DNA of 64,000 bases, from the NCBI GenBank assembly GCA_016584495.1, contig WAID01000003.1, positions 248,001-312,000 of the forward strand, in the 5' to 3' direction. The DNA comes from Celoporthe dispersa. Lineage: Eukaryota; Ascomycota; Sordariomycetes; Diaporthales; Cryphonectriaceae. Shown one piece after another: positions 20,539-31,557 of this stretch; position 1 is the first letter of the stretch, and each line of letters opens with the position of its first letter. Position numbers and translations under genes: made by a program. Under the pieces are notes generated by a model, which was given only the letters and a program-made list of their open reading frames with translations, ran no database searches and was not told the DNA's origin.

Positions 20539-23049
20539 TTAGATTGCCTCTACCTCCAAGGGCTCGTAGGGCTCCTCGAGGGATTTGATATCTGCGTCCG
20601 TCAAATCAACCGAGAATACTTCCGTTGCGGCCTCGATACGCTCTATGCTACCCAGCCCAACAATAGGAGAGCACCCCTTCTTCAGCAGCCAAGCAAGAGC
20701 TACAGCAGACATAGAACAGCCTTTAGACTTTGCGATATGCTCAGTCTGATGTACAATCTGCTCATTCTGAGAACCCCTTCCCCGGAACCACTTCTTAGTC
20801 TTTCCATCTCGCCGGCTCCTGTCTGTCTCGCTGGCCCACGGTCTAGTGAGGAGACCTCTCGCATTAGGACTCCAGGGGATCAACCCGATCCCCTCCGCCC
20901 GGCAGAAGGGAATCATCTCCCTCTCCTCCCTCGCGGTAGAGCAGATTGTAGAGCCCAGACATGCTCGAGAATGTAGTCCAGCCGCGCGATTTGGCCGTAT
21001 ACTGGAGACGCGCAAACTGCCAGCATCGCATACTTGACGCGCCCAGATAGTGCACCTTGCCCATCTTCACAAGGTCATGCAGGGCGCCCATTATTTCCTC
21101 TGGGCTGGTCTCGTGGTCCAGTCTGTGCAGCTGGAGCACATCAATGTATGTGGTGTTCAGCCGCCGGAGAGAGCCCTCGACAGCTTCGAAAATGTGTTTT
21201 CGGCTCAGGCCTACCTGATTAACCAGTGGGCCGTCGTTGAGGGCGGGTTGTGGCCTGGCATTTGGATCCTCCTCCATCACCGGATAAAACAACTTGGTCA
21301 TGATGACCACTTTGCTCCGAGGGATGGCGTACACCTGTAAAGCCTTCCCGATTATGGATTCTGACTGTCCATTCGAGTACGTATCCGCTGTCTCCCAAGT
21401 GTTGATGCCAACATCGTACGCCTTCTTCAACAGCGGGAGAGCATCTGCCTCGTTTAGCACCCAAGGAGAGCCCTCCCAATCTGGATTCCCATAAGTCATA
21501 CAGCCGAGGATCACTCGCGAGACTTTGAGACCGCTATTCCCCAGTCGAGCGTACTCCATCTGTGGTTTTGGAGCAGGAATGTTACTACTCGTGCCATTCA
21601 GCCTGGGAATAGCCCAACTCGCGACAAGATCTCGAAGCGTGTCGCGCTCTCCCACGTTTCCGGGAAACACCGCGTAGGGGATCTCGGGCCACTTGGACGT
21701 ACTCTCTGAGCATCGCCAGATGGGCACGCCCGAGGCTGCCTGCCCTGCTATCTCCGCACGCTTAAACATGAGGCCCTTAGTCGCGGCATCAGAGCTCGTG
21801 ATGCCTCCCTTGGCAATCACATAGCGCGGCCTCGGCACGAGAAACCGCAGAAACGCCACGAGCGCCTCTGCGACTGCGCTGCCGATCTTCAGGCTGGAGA
21901 GCTCATCTGCGCCAGTCACCAGCTCGCGGCTTGTCATGACCAGGACGTCGCGGCCCTGTGTGATCCAGGCTCCAGCTCTATTGGCAGCGTTCAGAAGGGT
22001 TCCATGTGTGGTCTCGGGCGATTTGAGGAGTTCCGAAACGTCTAGCGTGATGGTCTCGAGCTCTGTGCCGCGTCCTTCGACGAGGGCTTCTAGTTGTGCA
22101 GTTGTCTTGGGCACATACGAGCCAGCGATGATCAGGCCACCGGGGGCCGACGTTGAGAGATCCATGTTCAGATCAACAGGAGAAAGCGGAGGGACCTGCT
22201 GGATACCAAGACGACTGGACACAAAGGCGGCGCCTGTTCGATAGATGAACCTTTGCCCTGGACGGAGACATTGAGCAATCCCCGAACGAAGATGTCCATG
22301 TCCGCAGTCTCGACTGCATTGACAATAACAATTGATCGTGGAGGGCAGGACAAGAGTTTCGCAGTGACTCCGGCAATACCACCCACACGAATGTCCTCTA
22401 GCGTGACCGAGTGGATTCGTTCCGCAGCAATGCGCCCTCTTGCCTTCTCCTGGATGTAGCCTCGGAGGTTGGACTGTGTATATCCAAAAGTGGCATCTCT
22501 CGCGAACGGGGTCTGGGCAGCCGGGACCAGGTTGCCGTCCGGACTCGCGACGTAGTGGACGTCGTCGATAGTCAACCTGCCTCCCTGTTCGAAAAAGGGT
22601 GCCAACACCCAGATGTCCACCTCACCGAGGATCTCTTCACTCGCTTCGACCTCGAGAGGGAAATGACCGCGCAGGGTCGAGTCTCCTCTCAGCACCACCT
22701 CGAACGCCTTGCCTGTGACCTTGGCTGCCTCCTGAACCGACTGACATATCGACCGGATGAGGTGGCGGGCTTCGTCGGGAGGCAGAGCTCGAGAGTTGGT
22801 GAGGATGAAGAAGCCGTGGCGATCTGAACGAAACTCCTGGACCAGAGTGGCTTGGTCCCAGACTGTGAGGACATTAATGTCGTGACATGTTTGGGTCCCT
22901 GTTGGGTCGTCGTCGAGAACCACGAGCACGGGAAGATCGCTCAGCGGAAGGTCGCGCAGCTTGTCCTTGGCCTCAGCCGTCAGTGGCGGAGGCAGACGAT
23001 TCAACACATCCTTTTTGGAGATAATTGGAAGATTTTCTTCGCTGGCCAT
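20539..23049 (-). CDS. DUF1537 acid-sugar kinase fused to aldo/keto reductase (bifunctional)
   Basis: Single exon, about 836 aa. Residues 1 to about 485 form a complete four-carbon acid sugar kinase (OtnK/LtnK/DUF1537). Marks are VLDDDPTGTQTCHDI, RGDSTLRGHFP, FFEQGGRLT, FARDATFGYT, the RTGAAFV block, the C-terminal GSYVPKTTAQ start, YVIAKGGITSSD and the PGNVGE ATP-site loop. About 13 residues of linker follow. From about 498 an aldo/keto reductase begins (MEYARLGNSGLKVSRV), with Asp and Tyr in ETADTYSNGQSE, Lys in IMTKLF and His in LQLHRLD. The junction is read without interruption. Two frame slips lie elsewhere: a missing base at 22252-22254 (kinase N-domain) and an extra base at 20928-20930 (inside the reductase). 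The kinase would make a phosphorylated keto-acid. Start 23049 or 23055. It is divergent from the flavocytochrome b2 gene. Confidence 0.88.
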
Positions 23050-23468
23050 GATCATTTTTCCCTCGTGAACTAATAATTGTAGTTTAGCACGGCATTGCAG
23101 TGAGAACCCCGACACCTGATCGTCTCTCAAAGCCCGTCATAATCACTTTCAACCCCAGGGAATAAGCGGTAGTCTTGACCCTGCGTATCAGCGATACTAC
23201 GGCGTTAGTCCGAACCTGGCCGGAAGGCAGCTCCGTTGTTGGATCCCCGAGGTCGGTGGAGGATCCGGAACGAAACCCGCCGCGGAAGATCATCGGCGTC
23301 ACCCAAAAAATCACAGGAGAATTCTTAGAGGTATTTTCTATCCAGGTATATTTCCTAGTCTCTGTGTAGAACCGCCGCCTGTGTTCGCCTCGGCATTTCA
23401 GCTTCGGCTTGAAAGAATCTGAACCCAATAATATTATTACTCGTCTCCGTTCATCTTAGTCAAACACT
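23050..23468. promoter_or_regulatory. Bidirectional promoter, kinase-AKR / flavocytochrome b2 genes
   Basis: About 420 bp between divergent start codons. It carries CCG-AACCTGGC-CGG at 23210-23223 (TCCG/CGGA arms, 8-nt spacer), the same geometry as at 17098-17112, and a CCGCCGCGG cluster near 23278-23286. Confidence 0.5.
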
Positions 23469-25286
23469 ATGGCTTCAAGAGCTAGCGAAACAGGCCCCCT
23501 AGCTTTGATCCCGTTCGCCGAGGTCAAAAAGCATGGCTTCGCTGGAGATTGTTGGGTCATTGTTGACGGCAAGGTGTATGATCTGTCGACGTTCGATCAC
23601 CCTGGCGGATCTGAGAGTGAGTTTGATCTTGGGAGACCAGACACAGAATCGAGCCTCTTCTTTCCCCTGGACTGGACAATGTGGGCGTGCTAATGTTACC
23701 TTATTTCTTTGGGTTTTAGTTATTTTGAAATATGCAGGTAGCGATGCGACTGCCGCATTCAATGAGATACATGCTCCGGGCATTCTCAAGGCTCTTCGCC
23801 CAGAGCAGATTCGGGGCCCAATAGACACCAAGAGCATACCTATCCAGGAAGAGACCAAGGCAGTGGACCACGCCAGCCGGAAAGGCAATCCTCACCCATC
23901 TCCTACAAGCTACTCTAAGCCGCCACTACAGAGCATCATATCGCTGCATGATTTTGAGAAGATCGCCCGGGAAACATACACCGCCAAGACGATGGCCTTT
24001 TATTCGTCGGCCGCTACCGATTTGGTATCACACCAGGCAAACATACACTGCCATCGACAGCTTCTCCTGCGGCCCCGAGTCTTGAGAAACGTTCGAGATG
24101 TGGTCACCAAAAGGCGAATCCTGGGCTGTGACTCCAGCGCGCCCTTCTTTGTCAGCCCTGCGGCTATGGCAAAGCTAGCTCATCCAGAGTGAGTAACTCC
24201 TACAGCCAAAGTTGTTCACTGGGATGGCTTGATTACTAAAAGAGTGTTGAAGTGGTGAGCTTGCGATAGCACGAGGATGCGGAGAGCAGGGCATTATTCA
24301 GATCGTCAGTACTGTATCACATGCATAGAATGGAAATAACACCAAGTCTAGGATCTCCATTGCTGACGAACCTTGCTGTGACTAGATATCGACAAATGCA
24401 TCCTATCCTCTAGAGGACATCGTGGCTTCTGGTCAGCCGAACCAACCATTCTTCCTTCAGCTGTATGTCAACTCCGACCGGCAGAAAACGGAGGATCTGC
24501 TGCGATCGGCAAAACAGCTTGGTATCAGGGCCATCTTCGTCACAGTGGACGCCCCTGTTCCTGGCAAGAGGGAGGCAGATGAGCGGATAGCGGCCGAGAA
24601 CATCGTCTCCGCGATCAGCGGCGCCGTGGCAACTAACGACAAGAAAGGCGGCGGGCTTGGTAGAGTGATGGCGAAATATATCGACTCAACGCTTGTTTGG
24701 GAGGATTTGGCGTGGATTCGAAAGGCAGCAGGAGGAATACCTATTGTTCTCAAGGGGATCCAGACGGCAGCAGATGCCCAGAGGGCTGTCGAATTTGGTG
24801 TCGATGGGATCCTCCTGAGTAACCACGGCGGCCGTTCTCTCGATACGACCCAGCCTGCAATGGTCACACTTCTAGAGCTGCACAAGGTAAGACGAAGCAA
24901 TTTCCATGTTTCACAAATGCCAGACCACATGCTAACTATAGGAAATTCTTCATTTTCAGGTCTGCCCACAAGTTTTCCACCAGCTTGAGGTGTATGTCGA
25001 CGGCGGTTTTACGCGAGGCGCCGATATCCTCAAGGCCATTGCACTCGGCGCCGTCGCTGTAGGAATAGGCCGGCCGTGGTTATATGCAGTGAACTACGGA
25101 CAGGATGGCATCGAGCACTTGTGTGAAATCTTGAAAGACGAACTAGTGACTTCAATGAAGCTGAGTGGGATCACGGACTTGGATCAGGCGCACCCCGGGA
25201 TGGTAAACACGAGTGCGCTTGAGCCGTTAGTACGAGCTTCCGACTCCCACCCTTGGATACAATGGACACCAAGATCTCGATTGTAG
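23469..25286 (+). CDS. Flavocytochrome b2-type L-2-hydroxy acid dehydrogenase
   Basis: Five exons, 23469-23616, 23720-24188, 24253-24304, 24386-24886 and 24960-25286, give 498 aa with no frame problems. An N-terminal cytochrome b5 domain (about 10-95) has haem ligands in FDHPGG and EIHAPG. The FMN-dependent alpha-hydroxy acid oxidase barrel follows, with Tyr in YSSAATD, Tyr in QLYVNSD, Asp in VTVDAP, Lys in VLKGIQ, catalytic His and Arg in SNHGGRSLD, and the phosphate loop DGGFTRG plus GIGRPWLY. Known members oxidise L-lactate and pass electrons to cytochrome c in the mitochondrial intermembrane space. I see no obvious long targeting peptide here, so location is uncertain. In this cluster it might oxidise a sugar-derived 2-hydroxy acid rather than lactate, which is inference. 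Confidence 0.93.
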
Positions 25287-25429
25287 AGTCGGAATGTTGG
25301 AAAAATAATCCCATAGGCTGAAAATAGAAGTGTGGAGGTAGAAGAATATCTTAAATGACACCCTACTGTCGCTCCAAAGTCTTCGATTCTCCGCCGTTTC
25401 AGTTTACAAAACCGATCAAGTTGTAAGGC

Positions 25430-27085
25430 ATGCAAAATTGCTCATGGGCAAGGAAGACAAGACCTAGTTATTACTCAGAAAAAGAGAGGACACTTTCTCA
25501 ATCCCTTCCTTCTAAAGCGACAATAAATAACTTATTCCGACTCGTAGACGTGGAGCAAGAATGTGTTGTCGAAGCCCCGCAGGCTCCCTTTGACTATATC
25601 TGCTTGAGCTACGTTTGGGGAGGTGTTGAAGACCTCCAGCTCAGGGCGGATGAGTCCGGCATCTTGAATTATGCAAGAGCCGGGAGTCTCGGTCGTGTGC
25701 CGGCGACGATCGAAGACGCCATGACCGCGCGTCGCATCGTCGACCAGAAATACCTCTGGGTGGACCGACTCTGCATTCTGCAGGACCATTCCCAAGCTTC
25801 CAAAGAATCAAGGAAGGCACAGATTGCTCAAATGGGTCAGATTTACAACCACGCATTCGTCACACTCGCAGCGGTCGAGGGCGCTAATCCATGGTATGGC
25901 CTTCACGGCGTATCTGCTCGTCTGAAGCTCAAACGCCTTCCTGGCAGGGAGAACTTTTATCCCCAAAAATATGCGGTAACGAATGATCTTCTCGAGACAT
26001 CAACATGGTCAACACGCGGCTGGACCTTCCAGGAAGCTATACTTTCTCGCCGACTGATGCTTTTCACTACACACGACGTTATTCTTGAAAGCGAAGATGT
26101 TAATGGACTTGCCGCAAGTTATGAAGAGCATTCACTAGCAACACGATTCTCCAACACCCTCTTCCACGATGACTTACGGTATTGTGACGCTGTCGAAGAA
26201 TATACTCTAAGGACGCTCAGCCAGCAGGAAGATGCTGTGGACGCATTTTCTGGCATTTGCAACAAGATCCTTGGCCTGGACCATAGACACAACTTACCAA
26301 TGACTGGTTTCGACGACGCAATGTCTTGGGTGGCTTTGGGTCAGGCAAGAGAGCGAAGACTAGGTGATGATGGCTATCCCATCTTCCCAAGCTGGTCCTG
26401 GGTCTCGATCAGAGGCCCATGCGTCATGTCCATATTTGTGGATTTTCCCGAGGCTATCGCCCTTGCATCCTGGGCTTTCGTCGACAGGATTGATACCCAG
26501 GGGAAGGTCTCTATGGTGTACCGAGACCTAATGATTACGAATTCAAAAAGTACGGATATAGGCAAACGATAAGTCTCGTGATTAAGGCTTGCAGCTCTGG
26601 CTGCATCCCTGGCTTTATCCCTACACTGAGACTTTCGGACGTGGAAGAAGAATCAGACGGGGAAGTTCTCACGGTCGAGGACTTCGTGAATCGCTGGCCG
26701 TCATATGCAGATTTCTGGAAATCTTGCCGCGGGATTGATGCACATTCGGCCACCCAAGCGCATCCTCACTATTTCACAGAGTTTTCCGAAGAACAAAAAG
26801 ACTTGCCGCCGCACTGAGGCGATTCTAGGCCTTTCACAGGCTGTCGTATTGACTGCCAGAGAAAAGTTTGAAACAACTCCGCCTTCCAATAGGGCGGACG
26901 ATTTCCTGATATATCACGGAGATGAATGTGTGGGGATCGGTTGCTTCGATGATTTCAAAGACCAGCAGATATTTCTTGGGAAAAAGTTAGCTTCTTCGCC
27001 ATCTCAGCCTCCTTCGAACAAGGGTGGGGGGAATCTGCGTTGGCCCTCTCGCATACTTTATGACGAGGCCTGTTTATGGTCGTAA
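25430..27085 (+). pseudogene. HET-domain (heterokaryon incompatibility) protein, frame broken in C-terminal part
   Basis: The HET domain is intact near residues 35-185: FDYICLSYVWGG, then KYLWVDRLCILQD, then IYNHAFVTLAA, then STWSTRGWTFQEAILSRR. It is a cytosolic non-self recognition domain that triggers cell death when allelic partners meet. The first frame stops at 26570-26572. Sequence resembling a normal HET C-terminus continues in a second frame (26578-26817) and a third (to 27085). The breaks lie near 26527, where one base seems missing, and at the A5 run 26795-26799, where one base seems extra. Other genes in this window show the same sort of slip, so this may be an intact gene with assembly errors. 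Alternatively it is a decayed allele, which is common for HET genes. It sits just outside the catabolic cluster. Confidence 0.7.
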
Positions 27086-30000
27086 GCTTTGTCCAGGAGG
27101 AGAGGCAGCGTGGTGTCCTCCACCACCTCATCCGATGTGATCGCGGGGCCTTCGCGATACGGCGAGCTCGACACTCGTCGACATCCTACATACCTCCATG
27201 GTCTGAAAAGAAGTCTACAAGATCCCTGATCGCCATTGCCGGCGCTTCCAAAACATAGGACTCGACTCGTATCTTGTGTCTGCACCGATCTTCGTAGATT
27301 GCTCCCAAACCTGGCTCGCGATGGAGTTGGGCTTCTTCATGCCCGTTGTCCTCCTCAGCCAGGCCAAAGCTAGGCGCTGGTAATTGAGTGTAAGGACCCC
27401 AAGGTTCTAAGGCGGAAACGAAAGCTGATGACTTCTGGGGGAGCCAACAAGAGATTTGTAAATGAATAATATGCGTTTGAAGCGCAGATAATGTGGGCAA
27501 CAGGAGTCCTCGCAAGGATGTGTTAGGCAGGCGTCATGCTACCACCCGGAGCAGAATTGGGCCTGAAGTCGTCGGGGGATCGTGGCCGCAGATGAAGTAA
27601 GTACTAAGACGGGTTGCTTTAGGCTATAGATGTCTGTCGGGTCCTCCCCTGACTTTGCCTTTCGAACATGAACGACACGCGGCGGAGTTGATGGGAATTT
27701 CGTGTCTCGAGCTCAACTGTGCCTGTGTCCAGACGAGCAGTATCTAGTGGAATACTGTAGCGAGCATACAGGTGGGGGAAAACAGGCCTCGATTCAGTAT
27801 GACAAAGACGGATGAGAGGAGCCTGATTGTCGTTCGGCCTCGCACATGGCGCAGGACAGATCAGACATATCGAAAGTCTCGCCTCTCGCTCAGATACTGC
27901 TCAATCACCCATCTCATGGATAACAACTTGAACGTGCAAATTGGGCCCACGTTTGATAAGGCTTGTTTGGGATCGGTTGACGAGTCATCGAGGAACCGAA
28001 GAACCAGCCCAACATCACACAGCGTAGGAGGAGCCTTACGGCCCGATGCAATCTCATCGCTTGGGGGTAATCGGGAGAGACAAAAAGACTGATAACCTAA
28101 AATGAAGCGGTCGTATATATGCTATTAAACGAGGAAAACATGACCATGAATATACTCTCGGGTGCCAGGGATAGGAGCTTATCAGAAACAAGATTTCATT
28201 GCAAACAAGAGGCGTCTAAGCGTAGTCTCTAGTAGAAGAAACATCTATTGAGAGGGATCCTAGGACGTGGGAGACAGAGAGGTCAACCGAGTTGGAGGCT
28301 TTGCATTTCCAGAGCTGATATACTTGGCATTCATGAGTTCAGCTTACTCGCAGTATGATTGTTCCTTTCTCTTTCCTTCGGATTGCCAGGTCGAAATTGT
28401 TGCGTCCCTATTCAACATTATTGACCAAATTCAGGGGCATTCTGTGCCGGGTATGCACTCACTGCTCAGACACCATGACCTGGGCGGCACCTCTACCAGC
28501 AGTCTTCATAACATCAACAGCATCAATTCCGTTCCCAGACTGGCATGCTACTACTTTCTTGTCAAACGCTGGTTCTAATATGCGTCTAAACCGAGTTGCC
28601 TCTGCCCGCTACGGTCTGGAGGTCCAAGACCGCTCACCCTATGGTGCGCAGAGCAATTGGAATAAATGCCATTCACAAGCGCTGTATGAAGGCCCCTCGG
28701 AAAGCTCGGGACTACATACTGCTAGAGGGCAGGCCACTAGCTGTCCTGTCCAGGGCTAGTTGGCACCGGGCGAGGACAGTCGGCCATGCTGAATCCGTCG
28801 TTCCCGCTCACTACGTACTCACGCAGCTAGGGATGGAAGAGCAAACAGAGCACTGCTGGCTCTGAACGACTTGTCAAGGGGGACACAAAAAATTTAGGGA
28901 GATATCTCGCTGAGGGGACCTTCTCTGAAAATGGCACCGTCGAATTGTGAAACCCCCATCGGATTAAGTACACACGCGAATACCGTATCATACAATGATC
29001 AGATCAAATAGTTACTTACATTATAATAATGAGCAATTATCTACAGTAGTCTTGTAAGGTCACAAACTCATCTTGTTAAAAGGTTGATAGCGAGGGGAAG
29101 ATGCTCCTCTCCCAGGCATTCTCTTCATCCGTCTACCTCCTGTTTACGCGGTTCTAAACTGCTGCGGGAAGCACTCTTGAGGCATTCCGCAGTGGAGAAC
29201 TAGGCTGGAGGGAGAGGCCTGGTTGTCCCTGGAAAGCTCACCACCATGGCTCTTTCAAAGCCACCACGATCAACCCAGCAACAATGGCCTTAATTCAACT
29301 CAAACCAGCAGTCCACTTGCAGAGTCCTGCCCCGCCCCGACTTCGGGAGGCCCCCAATCTCGATCGCGCCCTGTCAGCACGTTCCAGCCAAAAGGAAAGT
29401 GTGCTAAGCGGCATGCTTAGGGGGGAGTAGGTGTGTGTGCTCGCAACCATCACAGTCCTGGTCAGCCCGGGAAGAAAAAAAAAAAAGGGGGGGGGTTGTT
29501 TCAGTAGTGCAATGCGAAAAAGTACTGACGAGCGCGATAAAAGTGGTGGATGCTCCGCCCACTGGAGTCAACCAAAACCCGCCAGTGACCTCCAGCAGAC
29601 CAAACCTTCTGGCTACCATAATACTGGCTAGAGACAGCCCCCCCCCTCTTCTCTTTCCTTTCTCTCTACTGGTGTCCCGTCACCGTGTGCAGGAGACTGT
29701 GCGATCAGAAGCTGGCTCCGCGCACGACAGATCCCTCGGTTCGAGTTCGATGCGATTTTCTTCCCACCTTCCCCTTCCCCTCCCCTCTCTCCTCGTCCTT
29801 TGGACCTTCCAGGTTCTTGGCTGTCTTCTCTTTTTATTTTTTTTATTTTATTCCTTTCACGGACTGGCCCGATCCCGTAGATAGATCTACTATCGGACCG
29901 AACCACTTGCGGGAAGTTTTGATCGACGTCTGCTAACGCAATGCCCTTCTGCATATCGGCTCATTGGTCCCCTGATGGTGAAGGGCTCTCCGCCAAGCTG

Positions 30001-30438
30001 CCAGCTATGAGCCCAGCCGTGTGCCCTCGGAGCTATCGGTGAGATTGTGGTGATACTTGCAGGGTGACAGGGCTGACATTCACGTCCACGGCTACCAGGG
30101 TGTCCAGCACCTGCCAAAGGATGTGAAATCAGCATCGAGGTTACGGTATCACCCAAAAAAAAAAAAAGGGTACAGTCGCGAGGTCCCTTGGGCTCCTCAT
30201 CTCGGACGCGACGTCTCTTCTTGGGTTGTACCTTAGAGGGGCTCCAGAGAGATCGTGAGCGAGACCTACTACGAGTTGGCTCAGGCCTGCGGGTGCTCGT
30301 CCATAATACTGTGATAGTATGTGTCGTCTCCACCGGGAAGCATGCCAAGAAGTGCAACTATAGCGCCCTTGCTGTTATCATGATGACCCAAGGGGCGGTT
30401 GAGACTACCAAGTCATGATAGCAAGAGCAACACCATGG
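27086..30438. other. Intergenic region, no recognisable gene
   Basis: About 3.35 kb between the HET gene and the methyltransferase stop codon. Moderate to AT-rich near 28990-29080, then C/T and A/G tracts at 29470-29500 and 29640-29870. A 40-codon minus-strand stretch at about 28455-28580 has a protein-like look but no extended frame. No promoter, RNA gene or transposon could be supported. Confidence 0.5.
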
Positions 30439-31557
30439 TCATCCCTTCGTTCCCCGAGCCATGAACAGGCTTCTCTTTCCAAGTTTCACCCCCATAGACA
30501 CCTCACCCATCTTATCGATGGCAAAGTCCTTCCCTGCCCCTGCATTGGCGAAGATCTCCCTGATGTGGTCCTCCTCGAAGCCGTGATGCGTCACCGTGTG
30601 CTGTGCCTTGAGCACGGTTGAATCCTCGCCATCCTCATGTCCGTGATGATGATGATGATGATGAGCATGATGATGCCCATGACCTACAATAGGCGCATGC
30701 GTGAGAAAGTCAACAATCACTAGGACGCCGCCGGGCTTCAGCCGGGCGACAAGGCGCTTTGCCGCGAGCTGAGGGTCGTCAAAGTGGTGAAAACCGAGCC
30801 CGACGATCGCCATGTCGAAGTCAAAGAACACCGGCCTCCTGAAAGCTTCTGGCTCTTCGTCATCAGGGGATACATAGGTTGCCGTGATATGCACACATTT
30901 CATCTTTGGCCAACCCCTTTGGAGAAAGAATAGATGTCAGCGCCTGGTCCAGACGTTGGGTGCTCCAGGGAGTGTGAACAGCAGCTCACCTGGTTGCTAG
31001 CTCGCGTATTGTAGGCATCGACCATCTTTTGCGAGAGATCAATGCCTATGCAGTGCGTCGTGTATGGTGCGAAAGCCTGACCTCAACAGTTCATGTCAGC
31101 CGCCTGCGTCTGGCTCGATATCTGCAGGGCGTGCTCCGCGAGGGAGGGGGAGGGCGGGTTTGGAGGGCTGACTCTAGACATGGCGCCCGTGCCGCAAGCA
31201 TAGTCAAGAACCCTCACTGCGCGTGTAGGCTTTGCATCTGCCTCGACTTTCCCATCCCCGGAATCATCATCCTCAATCCACTCCACGCCGATGAAGCCTC
31301 GCCTGGCCTCGATGCGCCTGGCGATCTCTGCAGCGGCTTTCCCATGCTTCTCGTCATAGCTAGCAGCCTCGTCACTGAGAGAACCACACATCATTAGCTT
31401 TTCATCCCCCTCCCACCCCAACTAGCCAAACGAGCATTCCCGTCTCGTTCAGCACGGAAGCGGGAAAAAAAGAGACAAAGAAAAACAATAAAAGGAAACA
31501 AGCAATTATGTTAACCCACTCGAAATAGGCCCGGTTCAGATCAGTCCTGTCCTCCAT
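30439..31557 (-). CDS. SAM-dependent methyltransferase with His-rich insertion
   Basis: Class I methyltransferase of the UbiE/COQ5-like small-molecule type. Four exons: 31557-31520, 31374-31173, 31076-30990 and 30903-30439. All are in phase, giving 263 aa, with no indels needed. The N-terminus reads AYFDDEAASYDEKHG; motif I is VLDYACGTGAMSR; the acidic residue for SAM ribose is in CIGIDLSQKM; the DFDMAIVGLGFHHF block (motif II/post-II region) precedes LKPGGVLVIVDF (motif III). About residues 184-199 form a loop of some eleven His with Gly, Ala and Glu, encoded by an ATG/GAT trinucleotide run on the plus strand (30645-30672). A metal-binding role is possible, but simple repeat expansion also explains it. 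It has no neighbours of related function within 3 kb. The substrate is unknown. Confidence 0.88.
30645..30672. repeat. Trinucleotide (GAT/ATG) microsatellite inside the methyltransferase gene
   Basis: Runs of GATGATGATG interrupted by GAGCAT encode the poly-His loop on the minus strand. It is a coding microsatellite, likely to vary in length between strains. Confidence 0.8.

Noticed and set aside
28455..28580. Minus-strand stretch of about 40 codons with protein-like sequence (FDKKVVACQSGNGIDAVDV and so on)
   Set aside because: Stops close it on both sides, no family could be named and no flanking exons were found. Too short to call a gene.
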